Source: an uncultured Collinsella sp. | GTDB lineage: Bacteria; Actinomycetota; Coriobacteriia; Coriobacteriales; Coriobacteriaceae | NCBI GenBank assembly: GCA_900541125.1 | Contig: UQIK01000008.1 | Location: forward strand, 26,172-90,171 | Direction: 5' to 3' | Length of the DNA stretch: 64,000 nt | In this document: in pieces, positions 16,758 through 25,349 of the stretch | Layout: each line of letters opens with the position of its first letter | Position numbering within the stretch: the stretch's first letter is position 1 | Program-made: the position numbers and the translations under genes | Notes under the pieces: generated by a model | Seen by the model: only the letters and a program-made list of their open reading frames with translations | What the model was told of the DNA's origin: nothing | The model's database searches: none

Positions 16758-17211
16758 ATGGTATCTCCTCCAACCTTTCTTTCGTTGTTCACCAACGAGT
16801 TCCATGTCCGCGCCTTGTGCATACCGGCTTCTCCGCTTGCCGGCATTGGTGCGCAAACTTAGACAACCCAGTCCCTTTTCTCGGGTTGCTGGTATGAACG
16901 GTAGCACACACTCAATTCAAACGTCCACCACATTTCGTTCAAATTACTATATCGTTGCCAAACGGTTATTTTTGGCCCGTAAACGGTAATTTGCGCAGGT
17001 AGATGTGCTGCGTTTCTTTCATTACCAAACTAATTCTTAGCAATTTCCATTCGATTTCATCTCAAAAGTGGTTACTACCAGATGAACAGTGGTACCACAT
17101 TGTTACTACCAGTTTGGCCGAAATCGTTTTCACTTTACATGAATAAAGTCTGCAAGAATTTGTATATAACCTCTCCCCTACCACCCTCTTCCCCGCCCTT
17201 CCCTGCAACGC
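16758..17211. promoter_or_regulatory. Upstream region of nagE with clustered TGGT/ACCA sites
   Basis: A gene-free stretch over 450 bp, GC-poor in its middle. It contains TGGTTACTACCA at 17069-17080, the perfect palindrome GTGGTACCAC at 17089-17098 and a half site GTTACTACCAG at 17102-17112, spaced about two helical turns apart. These probably bind one of the GntR paralogues. A long leader (over 300 nt) would result if the promoter lies beside them. Confidence 0.5.
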
Positions 17212-17249
17212 AAAAAGCCCCCTAGAACGATGTCAGTTCTAGGGGGCTT
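17212..17249 (-). terminator. Terminator of the SurA-like protein gene
   Basis: On the minus strand AAGCCCCCTAGAAC pairs with GTTCTAGGGGGCTT and is followed by TTTGCG. Confidence 0.85.
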
Positions 17250-17291
17250 CATCAGATATTTCGGCTTCGTACTCGAAGGCTCAGGCAATCT

Positions 17292-18377
17292 TTACGCAAA
17301 CAGGCCGTAGATGCTGATATTGGCCTTGGCGTAGAGGCCGTTGGCGTACTCGGTCCACTTGGAACTGGCGCTCGAAGCCTGCGAGGAATACTGCTGGTAG
17401 GCGGTGTAATAGGCGGTCATGGCCTGCTTATAGGTGGCGCTATCGGCCGTAAAGGCATCATCGGCGAAGGCCTTGGCATAGGTGCTGTCGGCATCCTTCC
17501 AGGCGCCCTTCTCGCTATCCCACTCGTCGCCGGCAAGGTTGATGATGTAGTCGGCGTAGTCCTTGCTCGCGGTCTCCTCGTTGCCGTCAGCAGGCTCGGT
17601 CGGGGCGGTCGGCATGCTTGCAGAGCTGTCGCCGACCTTCTTCTTGTAGAGCTTCTGCAGCGTCGCGGACTGACGGACGATCTGCTTGGCCTGGTCCTTG
17701 GACACGCCATACTGCGTGGCCATGGTCTTGTAGTCCGAAGTGCCGATGGAATCCTCGGCGTATTTCTTCATCTCCTTAGAAGAGACGGTGATGCCCTCGT
17801 CCTCGGCAGCATCGAGCAGGATCTTGTTGCGCACGTAGGACAGGATGACGTCGGCAGACGGAGCGGTATAGTTGCCGTCGTCGTCCTTGACGGTGTCGAG
17901 GCTGTACTGGCTCTCGATGGCCTCGCGCGCGGTGATGTCACTCTTCTTGCCGTTGTAGCTGTAGCTTGCCACGGTCGAATCGAGCTGGTCCTCGGTCAGG
18001 GTCGACGAGCCGACACCCTTGCCGCCAAAGCCGCCATTGCCAATAAAGAAGCCAATCACGGCAGCAATCACGACTGCAACCACAAAGGCGGCAATCATCG
18101 TCTTCTTGTGCTTGCAAGTGTGGTCATCCACGTCGGAGTCGTCGTCCTCGTCCTGCTCCTCGGGCATCAGATTCTCGTCAGCGGCATCCGCGGCAATCTG
18201 AGCCTCCAGTCGGGCGTCCTCCTCCTCGGCCGTCGTGCCGGCGGCAATGTGCTCGGCAGACGTACCGGTGACCAGGTCGATCTTCTCGTCCTCGTCACCG
18301 TCGGGGCCTTCGCCGCGCTCGATGATCTGGATGCCGTCGATCTCGTCCTTCTCGTCCTTCTTTTGAATCAGACCCAT
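17292..18377 (-). CDS. Membrane-anchored SurA N-terminal-like protein
   Basis: A 361-residue protein with a long acidic cytoplasmic N-terminus (about 1-88), one membrane helix (about 91-112, TMIAAFVVAVVIAAVIGFFIG) and an extracellular helical domain. The outer part (VILSYVRNKILLDAAEDEGITVSSKEMKKYAED, then QIVRQSATLQKLYKKK) looks like the SurA/PrsA N-terminal chaperone fold, but no PPIase parvulin domain follows. The C-terminus is Ser/Ala/Tyr rich. AAGGAG precedes the start. It is monocistronic, with its own terminator. A role in folding secreted proteins is a guess from the fold. Confidence 0.7.
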   Translation of the reverse strand: MGLIQKKDEKDEIDGIQIIERGEGPDGDEDEKIDLVTGTSAEHIAAGTTAEEEDARLEAQIAADAADENLMPEEQDEDDDSDVDDHTCKHKKTMIAAFVVAVVIAAVIGFFIGNGGFGGKGVGSSTLTEDQLDSTVASYSYNGKKSDITAREAIESQYSLDTVKDDDGNYTAPSADVILSYVRNKILLDAAEDEGITVSSKEMKKYAEDSIGTSDYKTMATQYGVSKDQAKQIVRQSATLQKLYKKKVGDSSASMPTAPTEPADGNEETASKDYADYIINLAGDEWDSEKGAWKDADSTYAKAFADDAFTADSATYKQAMTAYYTAYQQYSSQASSASSKWTEYANGLYAKANISIYGLFA

Positions 18378-18415
18378 ATCGGTTACTCCTTGTTAGGAAA
18401 CATAGTCTTCAATAG

Positions 18416-18450
18416 AATACGCCCGACAGAGTGCCGGGCGTATTGATTCT
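18416..18450. terminator. Possible terminator after icd
   Basis: An inverted repeat AATACGCCCG/CGGGCGTATT follows the icd stop codon. The T tracts on both sides are weak (ATTCTATT on the minus strand, ATTGATTCTT on the plus strand), so efficiency is uncertain. Confidence 0.5.
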
Positions 18451-18503
18451 TAGGTTATACGCAAACACTTAAGTACTATTTAGGCGTTTGCAGCGTGCAG
18501 ACC

Positions 18504-19589
18504 TTAGGCCAGGTGCGCGATAACGGCATCGGCAAAGGCCTGCGTGCCCACGGCGCCCTCGACGGAGCCGGTCTGGGCACGACGCACGTCACCGGTAACC
18601 TGCTCGCCCTCGTCGAGCGTGGCAGAGACGGCGGCGCGAATGCGATTGGCAGCGTCGTTCTCGTCCAGGTGATCGAGCATCATCGCAGCAGAGAGGATCT
18701 CGGCCGTGGGGTTGGCGATATCCTGGCCAGCGATATCGGGCGCGGAGCCGTGCGTTGCCTCGAAGATGGCGCAGTCAGCACCGATGTTGGAGCCGGGGGC
18801 CATGCCTAAGCCGCCTACCAGGCCGGCGCACAGGTCGCTCACGATGTCGCCGTACAGGTTGGGCAGCACCAGGACATCGAAGTCGTTGGGGTTCTGGACC
18901 AGGCCCATGCAGGTGGCGTCGACAATCTTGTCGTTGAACTCGATATCGGGATAGTTGGCGGCCACCTCGCGCGCCACGCGCAGGAACAGGCCGTCGGTCG
19001 CCTTCATAATGTTGGCCTTGTGCACGGCCGTCACCTTTTTGCGGCCGCAGCGGCGGGCATACTCAAAGGCATACTCCACAATGCGGCGGCTCTTGGCGAT
19101 GGAGATCGGCTTGATTGAAATGGCGGAATCAGCAGCGAAGGTCTTCTGACCCGAGCGCTCGACAAGCTGCGAGAGCTCCTCGACCTCGGCAGCCCCCTCA
19201 TCGAACTCGATGCCGGCATAGAGGTCCTCGGTGTTCTCGCGCACGATGACCAGGTCGACGTCGCGGAAGCGCGAGCCGTCGCCCGGCTGCGACAGGCAGG
19301 GACGCACGCAGGCGTACAGGTCAAAGTGCTTGCGCAGGGCAACGTTAACGCTGCGGAAACCCGTGCCGACCGGCGTGGTGATGGGACCCTTGATGGCGAC
19401 CTTGGTCTCGGCGACCGCATCGAGCACGTGCTGGGGCAGCGGCGTGCCAAACTCGTCCATGACGCCGGCACCGGCCTCCTGGACGTTCCAGTTGATCTGG
19501 ACACCGGTGGCCTCGACCACGCGGCGCATGGCCTGCGTAATCTCGGGACCGATACCGTCACCGGGAATCAGGACTACATCGTGCGCCAT
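18504..19589 (-). CDS. NAD-type isocitrate/isopropylmalate family dehydrogenase
   Basis: A 361-residue beta-decarboxylating dehydrogenase. The N-terminus (VVLIPGDGIGPEIT), the substrate Arg/Tyr region (VIVRENTEDLYAGIE), Lys in VHKANIMKATDG and the metal-binding Asp set (NLYGDIVSDLCAGLVGGLG) are all present. The NTEDLYAGIE segment and the lack of leu genes nearby favour an NAD-dependent isocitrate dehydrogenase of the eukaryotic IDH3 type over LeuB. It is the last gene of a four-gene run with 5-15 bp gaps. It would supply 2-oxoglutarate for glutamate synthesis. Confidence 0.85.
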   Translation of the reverse strand: MAHDVVLIPGDGIGPEITQAMRRVVEATGVQINWNVQEAGAGVMDEFGTPLPQHVLDAVAETKVAIKGPITTPVGTGFRSVNVALRKHFDLYACVRPCLSQPGDGSRFRDVDLVIVRENTEDLYAGIEFDEGAAEVEELSQLVERSGQKTFAADSAISIKPISIAKSRRIVEYAFEYARRCGRKKVTAVHKANIMKATDGLFLRVAREVAANYPDIEFNDKIVDATCMGLVQNPNDFDVLVLPNLYGDIVSDLCAGLVGGLGMAPGSNIGADCAIFEATHGSAPDIAGQDIANPTAEILSAAMMLDHLDENDAANRIRAAVSATLDEGEQVTGDVRRAQTGSVEGAVGTQAFADAVIAHLA

Positions 19590-19595
19590 AATCTG

Positions 19596-20294
19596 TTACT
19601 CCTCGTTTTCGGCGTCGTCAGATTTTTTAACGCTAGCACGCTTCTTCTTTTTGGAGAGATCCAGGCCAAAACGTTTAACAAGCATTTCGCAAATCTCACT
19701 CGAACGGGCCTTGAGATAGCTGCCCTTGCCGTTCTCGGCGTCGAACTTAAGGCGCAGCGCGAGCTTCTCGGCGACCTCGGCGTCAATCTCGCCCTGGCCA
19801 AACTCGTACAGGCAACCGAGCATGTCGCGATACTCGAGGTCGCCGTGGTAGCACTGGATGGCCTCGTCCAGGATGGGCCAAGCCTCGCGCGAACGCTCGA
19901 CGCTCGTGGCGCCCCACACGCACAGCAGGCGGAAGGCAGCATAGCGCAGCGTGGAGGAAATCTCGTCGAACAGTGCGGTCTCGGCACCCTCAAAGGCATC
20001 GCCCAGCTGCTCGGGGCAGGTGGTGGCGAGCGCCGTCAGGGCATCGAGGGCCTCCCAGCGGGTCTGAGCCTCGGGGCGGTCGAGCGCCTCGATCAGCGCG
20101 GGCACACAGGGCACGACGCGCTGCGGATCGCGCTCGGCAAGCAGGTGCAGCACGCGGGCGGCAAACTGGCGGATACGGCGCGTGGGGCAGCCGAGCTCCT
20201 TGACCAGGCGGTCGACGGCGTTCTCGTTCTCCTCTGCCAGCTGGAGCTGTGCCAGCTCCTCGTCGGTGAGCTGTTCGTCTTTGTTTTCTGCCAT
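19596..20294 (-). CDS. HEAT-like repeat protein, function unknown
   Basis: A 232-residue protein made mostly of alpha-helical pairs that resemble HEAT/ARM repeats (QFAARVLHLLAERDPQRVVPCVPALIEAL, then TRWEALDALTALA, then LRYAAFRLLCVWG). The N-terminus is acidic, the C-terminus is Lys-rich (SKKKKRASVKK). It probably serves as a protein-binding scaffold. It ends 6 bp before icd and starts 15 bp after the small membrane protein gene, so it is part of that operon. GAGG precedes the ATG. No named orthologue is recognised. Confidence 0.7.
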   Translation of the reverse strand: MAENKDEQLTDEELAQLQLAEENENAVDRLVKELGCPTRRIRQFAARVLHLLAERDPQRVVPCVPALIEALDRPEAQTRWEALDALTALATTCPEQLGDAFEGAETALFDEISSTLRYAAFRLLCVWGATSVERSREAWPILDEAIQCYHGDLEYRDMLGCLYEFGQGEIDAEVAEKLALRLKFDAENGKGSYLKARSSEICEMLVKRFGLDLSKKKKRASVKKSDDAENEE

Positions 20295-20309
20295 AGTTAC
20301 CTCTTTTTA

Positions 20310-20738
20310 CTATTTCTTGGCGTGCTTGCCAGCACCCTTGCTGTCATCGGTGACCGAGATGAGCTGTCGGTCGGCAGCGCCATTGCGACGCGCACGGCGG
20401 CGTTCCTCGGCATCACCCGCGTCGGCGGCGGCGCGGTGTGCCTTGTTGACGTTAAAGACCTCGTCGTGCTTGCGCCACGGACCGACGGACTCGCCAAAGC
20501 TCATCTTAAGGCCGGCGATAAAGCCGCCGAGCCAGCCGATCGGCGCAAACTGCACCAGCGGGAACAGCGAGAACACCCAGGTCAGCAGGACAACCGCCGC
20601 CGCACCTGCAAAATTGGCGATCCAGTAATCGCGCTTGGTGATGACGCGCTTTTCGCACGCCCACTGGCCGCACAAAAAGCCGATGTAGATCGCAAAGAGA
20701 AAGAGCACCAGCGCAAGCACCACGAACGTCCAGCTCAT
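20310..20738 (-). CDS. Small membrane protein, function unknown
   Basis: A 142-residue protein with two predicted membrane helices (about 2-21 and 39-60, plus a hydrophobic GWLGGFIAG patch) and a charged cytoplasmic tail rich in Ala, Arg and Lys. The start MSWTFVV at 20738 is six bases after the preceding stop codon; a longer in-frame reading runs into the upstream gene and is not supported. It lies within the dehydrogenase-HEAT-icd operon. I do not recognise the family. Confidence 0.65.
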   Translation of the reverse strand: MSWTFVVLALVLFLFAIYIGFLCGQWACEKRVITKRDYWIANFAGAAAVVLLTWVFSLFPLVQFAPIGWLGGFIAGLKMSFGESVGPWRKHDEVFNVNKAHRAAADAGDAEERRRARRNGAADRQLISVTDDSKGAGKHAKK

Positions 20739-20743
20739 GGGCG

Positions 20744-21823
20744 CTACTCCTCGTGATGATGGCCGCAGCAGCACTCGTGGCCGTCGTCATGACCGTGGCC
20801 GCCGCAGCACTCGTGGTCCTCGCCATGGTGGTGGCCACAACCGCACTCGTGGTCGTCGCCGTGCTCACCACAACCGCAGCCTTCCTCGTGGGCACCGTGC
20901 TCCTCGGGACGATACTGCGACCAGTCCAGACCGGCGGCGATGGCGTCGGCCTCCTCCTTGTAGAGGACCGTAATGGCCTGGGTGCCCAGCTTGGCGCCAC
21001 CAATGGCGTCGAGCATGTCATAGAGCGTAAAGGCGACGTCGGCGCCGGGCAGCGCGAGCTCGCGGTCGTCGGCATAAGCGAGTGCCAGGCGCAGGTCCTT
21101 GATGAAGTGCTCGACCATAAAGCCGGGCTTGTAGTCGCCGTCGAGCGCCTTGGGAGCCAGGCTCTCCATGGCGCCGGACTTGCCGGTACCGCCCAGGATC
21201 ATCTGGCGGGTCTTCTCCAGATCAAGGCCGCTCAGCTCGGCAAATGCCATGGCGTCTGCCATGCCGACCATGCAGGCGCCCAGCGACACCTGGTTGGCGA
21301 GCTTGGCAGCCTGACCCTTGCCGGCGCCATCGAAGCAGCAGATGGTTGCCGCAAAGGTGGCAAGAATGTCGCGGACCGGGGCGATGTCGTTCTCGGTAGC
21401 GCCCACGATAGCCGTGAGCGTACCGGCGATAGCGCCCGACTCGCCGCCGGTGACGGGGCAGTCAAACGCCATGCGACCAGAAACCTGAGCGGCCTCGGCA
21501 ATGTCACGGGCGAGCTCGGGCGAGCTCGTGGTGAGGTCGATCAAGACCGCGCCCGGCTTGGTGCACGCGAGCAGGCCGTCGCCCGCCAGGTAGAGCTCCT
21601 CGACCTCGGAGGGATAGCCCACCATGGTAAAGACGACATCGGCGTTCGCCACGGCATCGGCCGGCGTATCGGCCCAGACGGCGCCGCGCTCGATAAGCGC
21701 GGCAGCCTTGGACTTGGTGCGATTGTTGACCGTGACGGGATAGCCGGCGTCCAGGATGTGGCCGGCGATAGGGGCACCCATGATTCCGGTGCCGATAAAT
21801 GCGACAGAGAGCTTGTTTGCCAT
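20744..21823 (-). CDS. 3-hydroxyisobutyrate/tartronate-semialdehyde reductase family protein with a His/Cys-rich tail
   Basis: A 359-residue beta-hydroxyacid dehydrogenase. The Rossmann motif GTGIMGAPIA (11-20), the substrate motif DCPVTGGESGA (121-131) and the catalytic Lys174 (GKGQAAKLANQ) are intact. The family normally ends near residue 300. Here a further tail (309-359) carries 14 His and 9 Cys in 51 residues, arranged as CGCG, HECGCGHHH, HECC and ECCCGHHH blocks, which looks like a metal-binding domain. It heads the operon with a small membrane protein, a HEAT-like protein and icd. The substrate is not fixed by the sequence. Confidence 0.85.
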   Translation of the reverse strand: MANKLSVAFIGTGIMGAPIAGHILDAGYPVTVNNRTKSKAAALIERGAVWADTPADAVANADVVFTMVGYPSEVEELYLAGDGLLACTKPGAVLIDLTTSSPELARDIAEAAQVSGRMAFDCPVTGGESGAIAGTLTAIVGATENDIAPVRDILATFAATICCFDGAGKGQAAKLANQVSLGACMVGMADAMAFAELSGLDLEKTRQMILGGTGKSGAMESLAPKALDGDYKPGFMVEHFIKDLRLALAYADDRELALPGADVAFTLYDMLDAIGGAKLGTQAITVLYKEEADAIAAGLDWSQYRPEEHGAHEEGCGCGEHGDDHECGCGHHHGEDHECCGGHGHDDGHECCCGHHHEE

Positions 21824-21922
21824 GAAACCTTTCCTTTTGGGTTGGGTGTTGTTACCAGGTTAAAATACTCGGTGCCAGCGTTTGGGCTGTGAGTTGGGGG
21901 CACTTGCAGCCGCAGCGCCTAC

Positions 21923-22876
21923 CTACTCGCCTCGCACACGGCGCGCGATGCGGTCGGAAAGCGAGGCTTTCTCGGCGCGATTCTTGCCCCAAAACGCGCA
22001 GGCCACCATGCCGGGGCCCACGTGCGAGCCGATGGTAGGACCGACGGAACTACGGATGATGGTGACGTCGGCGCAGCCTTCCTCCTTGCGGATGGCGGCC
22101 TCGAGCCAGTCGCCGTCCTTCTCGGCATCGGCCGTCATGATGGCGATGGGCATAGTGCGATCGGGCACATAGTTCTCGCGGAACGACTTGAGGATGGACT
22201 TGAGCGCCTTCTTGCGGCCGCGGTTGACGCCGATCAGCGACAGCGAGCCGGCAAGGTCGTAGGAGAGCTCGGGCTTGACATCGAGCTTTGCCGTGAGCTG
22301 TGCCGCCGCGGGCGGAATGCGGCCGCCGGCAGCCAGCGCGTCGAAGCTCTCGAGCGTAAAGTAGCCGTGGACGTAGGTCTTTGCCTCGTTTGCCCAATCG
22401 ACCAGCTGCTTGGCGGTGAGTCCCGCCGAACGCTGGCGCACGGCCTCGAGCGCCAAGAGCGCGCCGGTCGCACAGGGTAGAGCGTTGTCGACCACGTAGA
22501 GCTCAAAGTTGGGATACTCGGCGCGCACGGCGTCCGCCGCCTGGCACGCGGAGTTGTAGCTCGACGACAGCGCCGAGGTAAAGCACAGGTAGACCGTGGG
22601 CGTGCCTTCTTTGGCGCACTCGGTAAAGAACTCGATATAGCGACCGAGCGACACAGCCGAGGTGGACACGCGAGCGCCGGCGCGCATGCGGTCGTAGAAC
22701 TCCTTAGGGCTCATGCTCGACCAGATATCGTCCGTGCGCTCCTCGCCATCGATAATGAAGGGGAAACCCAGGATATCGACATCGAGGTTCGCGGCGACCT
22801 CGGGGCTAAAGTCGCAGCAGGTATCGACGACGATGCGGCAGCGGTCAGAATGGCCGGTAGATGCAGCCTTGTCCAT
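21923..22876 (-). CDS. DegV family fatty-acid-binding protein
   Basis: A 317-residue DegV-fold protein. These proteins bind a fatty acid and act as FakB subunits, presenting it to the kinase FakA. Family features: VDTCCDFSP (about 17-25), VSTSAVSLGRYIEFF, CFTSALSSSYNSA (Ser/Thr contacting the carboxylate) and the late SSVGPTIGSHVGPG motif. The ATG at 22876 has GGAG eight bases upstream; the TTG just before it is an alternative. It follows the hpf terminator. No fakA is in the window. Confidence 0.88.
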   Translation of the reverse strand: MDKAASTGHSDRCRIVVDTCCDFSPEVAANLDVDILGFPFIIDGEERTDDIWSSMSPKEFYDRMRAGARVSTSAVSLGRYIEFFTECAKEGTPTVYLCFTSALSSSYNSACQAADAVRAEYPNFELYVVDNALPCATGALLALEAVRQRSAGLTAKQLVDWANEAKTYVHGYFTLESFDALAAGGRIPPAAAQLTAKLDVKPELSYDLAGSLSLIGVNRGRKKALKSILKSFRENYVPDRTMPIAIMTADAEKDGDWLEAAIRKEEGCADVTIIRSSVGPTIGSHVGPGMVACAFWGKNRAEKASLSDRIARRVRGE

Positions 22877-22894
22877 CAAAGCGACTCCTTACGT

Positions 22895-22926
22895 AAAAAG
22901 GCGGCCATCCGCATGGGATGGCCGCC
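22895..22926 (-). terminator. Terminator of hpf
   Basis: A strong hairpin (GGCGGCCATCC paired with GGATGGCCGCC) followed by TTTTT on the minus strand, 30 bp after the hpf stop codon. Confidence 0.9.
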
Positions 22927-22955
22927 AACCGTTAACTCATGCAAGTTAACGTATT

Positions 22956-23540
22956 TTACTCGTCAAGTGTTTCGATACGGGGCTTGATGATGCCATATCC
23001 ACCATTCTTACGGTGATACACCACATTGATGAGGCCAGTCGTCGCGTTCTCGAACACGTAGAAGTCGTGGCCCAGCAGATCGGTCTGCACCAGCGCCTGC
23101 TCCTCAGTCATCGGGGTGACATCGATGACCTTCTCGCGGACGAGCAGGTCGTCCTCCTCCTCGGGCAGCAGCAGGTCGGCCAGATCCTCGACGCGCTCGA
23201 CCGGCGCGACATCCGCTGCGCTGGCACCGCCCTGGCGGTTGTCCACGACCTTGGTCTTGAACTTGCGCAGCTGGCGGGTGACCTTATCGGCGGAGAGGTC
23301 GATGGCGGCGTACATATCCGCACCGTGCTCGGCAACGCGGATCACCGAACCGCGGGCACGAACCGTAACCTCGACGATTGCCGGGTTGGGGTTCGAGGGG
23401 TTCTTCTCATAGCGAAGTACAACGTCGACCGTCATGGGCTCGATATCGAAAACCTTGAGCGCCTCGCCGATCTTCTCATCCACATGCGCACGCAGAGCAT
23501 CGGTTACCGTCGTCTTGCGTCCAGAAACCTTGATATCCAT
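22956..23540 (-). CDS. hpf: Ribosome hibernation promoting factor, long form
   Basis: A 194-residue long HPF that dimerises 70S ribosomes into 100S particles in starvation. The N-terminal S30AE domain (about 1-100, MDIKVSGRKTTVTDALRAHV, DLSADKVTRQLRKFK) binds the decoding region. An acidic linker follows, then the C-terminal dimerisation domain (about 140-194, HDFYVFENATTGLINVVYHRKNGGYG). The start at 23540 has GGAG seven bases upstream; the upstream in-frame extension is not part of the family. It is a single-gene unit closed by a terminator. Confidence 0.93.
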   Translation of the reverse strand: MDIKVSGRKTTVTDALRAHVDEKIGEALKVFDIEPMTVDVVLRYEKNPSNPNPAIVEVTVRARGSVIRVAEHGADMYAAIDLSADKVTRQLRKFKTKVVDNRQGGASAADVAPVERVEDLADLLLPEEEDDLLVREKVIDVTPMTEEQALVQTDLLGHDFYVFENATTGLINVVYHRKNGGYGIIKPRIETLDE

Positions 23541-23754
23541 ACGTGGCTCCAATCTGCCTCGGGGACTTACTGTACTGGCTATGTACCCATTGCCGTGCAT
23601 TTAATCACGCGGATTCCCAAAGACCCGAATAACGATTGCTTGATACCGCATACCGAAGTCTCGCACTTTTCTGTGGCAAAGTGCGCTATAGGAAAGCGTC
23701 GGCGGAGTTGTTTTTTCTCCTGGAAATTAGCTTTGACCTGCTGGTTTTATCAAA
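23541..23754. other. Gene-free spacer upstream of hpf
   Basis: No gene is visible. The stretch should hold the hpf promoter on the minus strand. It contains a GCACTTT/AAAGTGC inverted repeat near 23665-23690 of unknown role. Confidence 0.4.
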
Positions 23755-23792
23755 ATAGAAAAGCCGGGCTCCCCTATTGGGGAGACCCGGCT
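23755..23792 (-). terminator. Terminator of the solute-binding lipoprotein gene
   Basis: On the minus strand AGCCGGGTCTCCCC pairs with GGGGAGCCCGGCT and is followed by TTTCTATTTTG. Confidence 0.85.
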
Positions 23793-23857
23793 ATGCGTGT
23801 TGAAACCATGAAGAAGCGCCTCGTTCAATGTATGGCAGACGCCACCCCTACCAATAA

Positions 23858-24850
23858 CTAGCTATTGAGCTTGTTGATGTCATCGTCGGTGATGGTGCCT
23901 TCCTGGCTAGACGACGGGCTGTCGCCGTTGTTATCGGAGGCGTCGTCATCGGAGGGCTCAGTCTCGTTGGACGTGGAGTCGGATGTCTGCACATTGGCTC
24001 CCGAAACGGTCTTGGCGGTAAGGTCATAGGGCATCTGGCCGTACCAGACGCAGTGGACTGCCTCGAGCGTGCCATCGACCGTGATACCATCGAGGGCATC
24101 GCTCACGGCACGGCACAGCTCATCGTTAGAGCTAAGGCCTGCGACACCAAGCGTGGAGGGCGTCTCGAGCGTGCCGACATAGGAGATCTGGCTCATCAGG
24201 CGCGCGAGGTAACCACCGGCCGTGGAATCACAGATCACGTAATCGACTTCGCCCGACTCGAGCGCCTCAAAGCACTCATTGATGTTGGAGAAGGTCTTTT
24301 GGTTGGCCGTAATGCTCTGCTTGGCGAGCGCTTCCTGCGAGGCCGAAGAGGTCTGAACGCCCAGGGTAGCGGTGTTAAGCGTTTCGGTGGAAACGCTCAG
24401 CGACTCTCCGTCGCTGCTCTTGCCGAATACGGCGGGGGCGTCGTACAGACAGGTGCCAAGCGAGCTGATATCGCCGTCCGTAGACCTGACGTCACCAATG
24501 AAGATGTCGGCCTTTTTATCGCTGAGCGCGGAATCGGCCGAGGACGCATCGACAAAGGCGACCTTGAGACCCATGCGGCATGCGAGGGAACGAGCGGCAT
24601 CGACCGCATAGCCCGTGAGGTTTCCGTCGGCATCCTGCATGGCTTGCGGGGCATCGGAAGTATCGAGAGCGACCGTCAGGGTTCCCGGCGTGACCAGGGC
24701 ATCGTCCGATACCGTGGGGGTAACGGTCTCGCGCTCGATCTGGTCGATCGTGGGCGTCGTGAACGTGGACAGCGGATTGAACGCGCATCCACTCAGGCCC
24801 AAAACGGCAATGACCGCCGCGGTCCCAGCACCTAACCGAGCCGCGTGCAT
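23858..24850 (-). CDS. ABC-type amino-acid solute-binding lipoprotein
   Basis: A 330-residue periplasmic-binding-protein-type lipoprotein. It has a signal peptide with lipobox (LGLSGC, Cys at about 22), then a type 2 solute-binding fold of the polar amino acid family (PGTLTVALDTSDAPQAMQDADGNLTGYAVDAARSLACRMGLKVAFVD). The C-terminal 45 residues are Ser/Asp/Glu rich and disordered. The ATG at 24850 has GAGGGG seven bases upstream; ATG 24868 is an alternative. The frame stays open for a further ~130 codons upstream. No permease or ATPase gene lies beside it, so it is an orphan binding protein or serves a distant transporter. Confidence 0.8.
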   Translation of the reverse strand: MHAARLGAGTAAVIAVLGLSGCAFNPLSTFTTPTIDQIERETVTPTVSDDALVTPGTLTVALDTSDAPQAMQDADGNLTGYAVDAARSLACRMGLKVAFVDASSADSALSDKKADIFIGDVRSTDGDISSLGTCLYDAPAVFGKSSDGESLSVSTETLNTATLGVQTSSASQEALAKQSITANQKTFSNINECFEALESGEVDYVICDSTAGGYLARLMSQISYVGTLETPSTLGVAGLSSNDELCRAVSDALDGITVDGTLEAVHCVWYGQMPYDLTAKTVSGANVQTSDSTSNETEPSDDDASDNNGDSPSSSQEGTITDDDINKLNS

Positions 24851-25349
24851 CAAGCTGCCCCTCACCATGTCCACTACCCTGCCTTCTGCGTCGTATACGA
24901 TCCGCGCCCTGCACGGAATATCGGGTTGTTCCCACCAGCTGACCTGGTATTTGACCCCACACTTGCGCACCGGGGCGTTTGCTCGGGAGGCCGCAGCCAC
25001 CTTCACGACTGGCCCGCTCGCCCGCGAGGCGGTATTGCCCCAAAGAAAGTAGAACGGACGGTGCGGCTTACATCTAGGACGCGCCATGATCGCGCCGCGC
25101 GCACGCGGTCGCTTACGTGGATCCCTTTGACCGCGTCTGTCTTGGACTAGGATGGACATTTCGTCCGCCCGCAACCACAGCCTGGCAGGAACGTAGCGCA
25201 TTATAGCTAAGTTCAAGCTATAGTTTAAGGTTAGGGACGTTATTCGCATCGCGAGCACAGATTTCGCAGGTCGGAGCGGACCGTACGCGCCATGATTGAG
25301 CCCGTCGCTCCCCTACGGAGAGCCCCAACACGCCCGTATTGGGGCGCGT
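24851..25349. other. Spacer upstream of the lipoprotein gene
   Basis: No separate gene is assigned. The minus-strand frame of the lipoprotein remains open to 25258, and from 25087 it could encode about 73 residues with a plausible folded look (KYQVSWWEQ, CRARIVYDAEGRVVD), but no ribosome site precedes that ATG. A GCCCCAA/TTGGGGC hairpin lies at 25322-25345. Confidence 0.35.
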
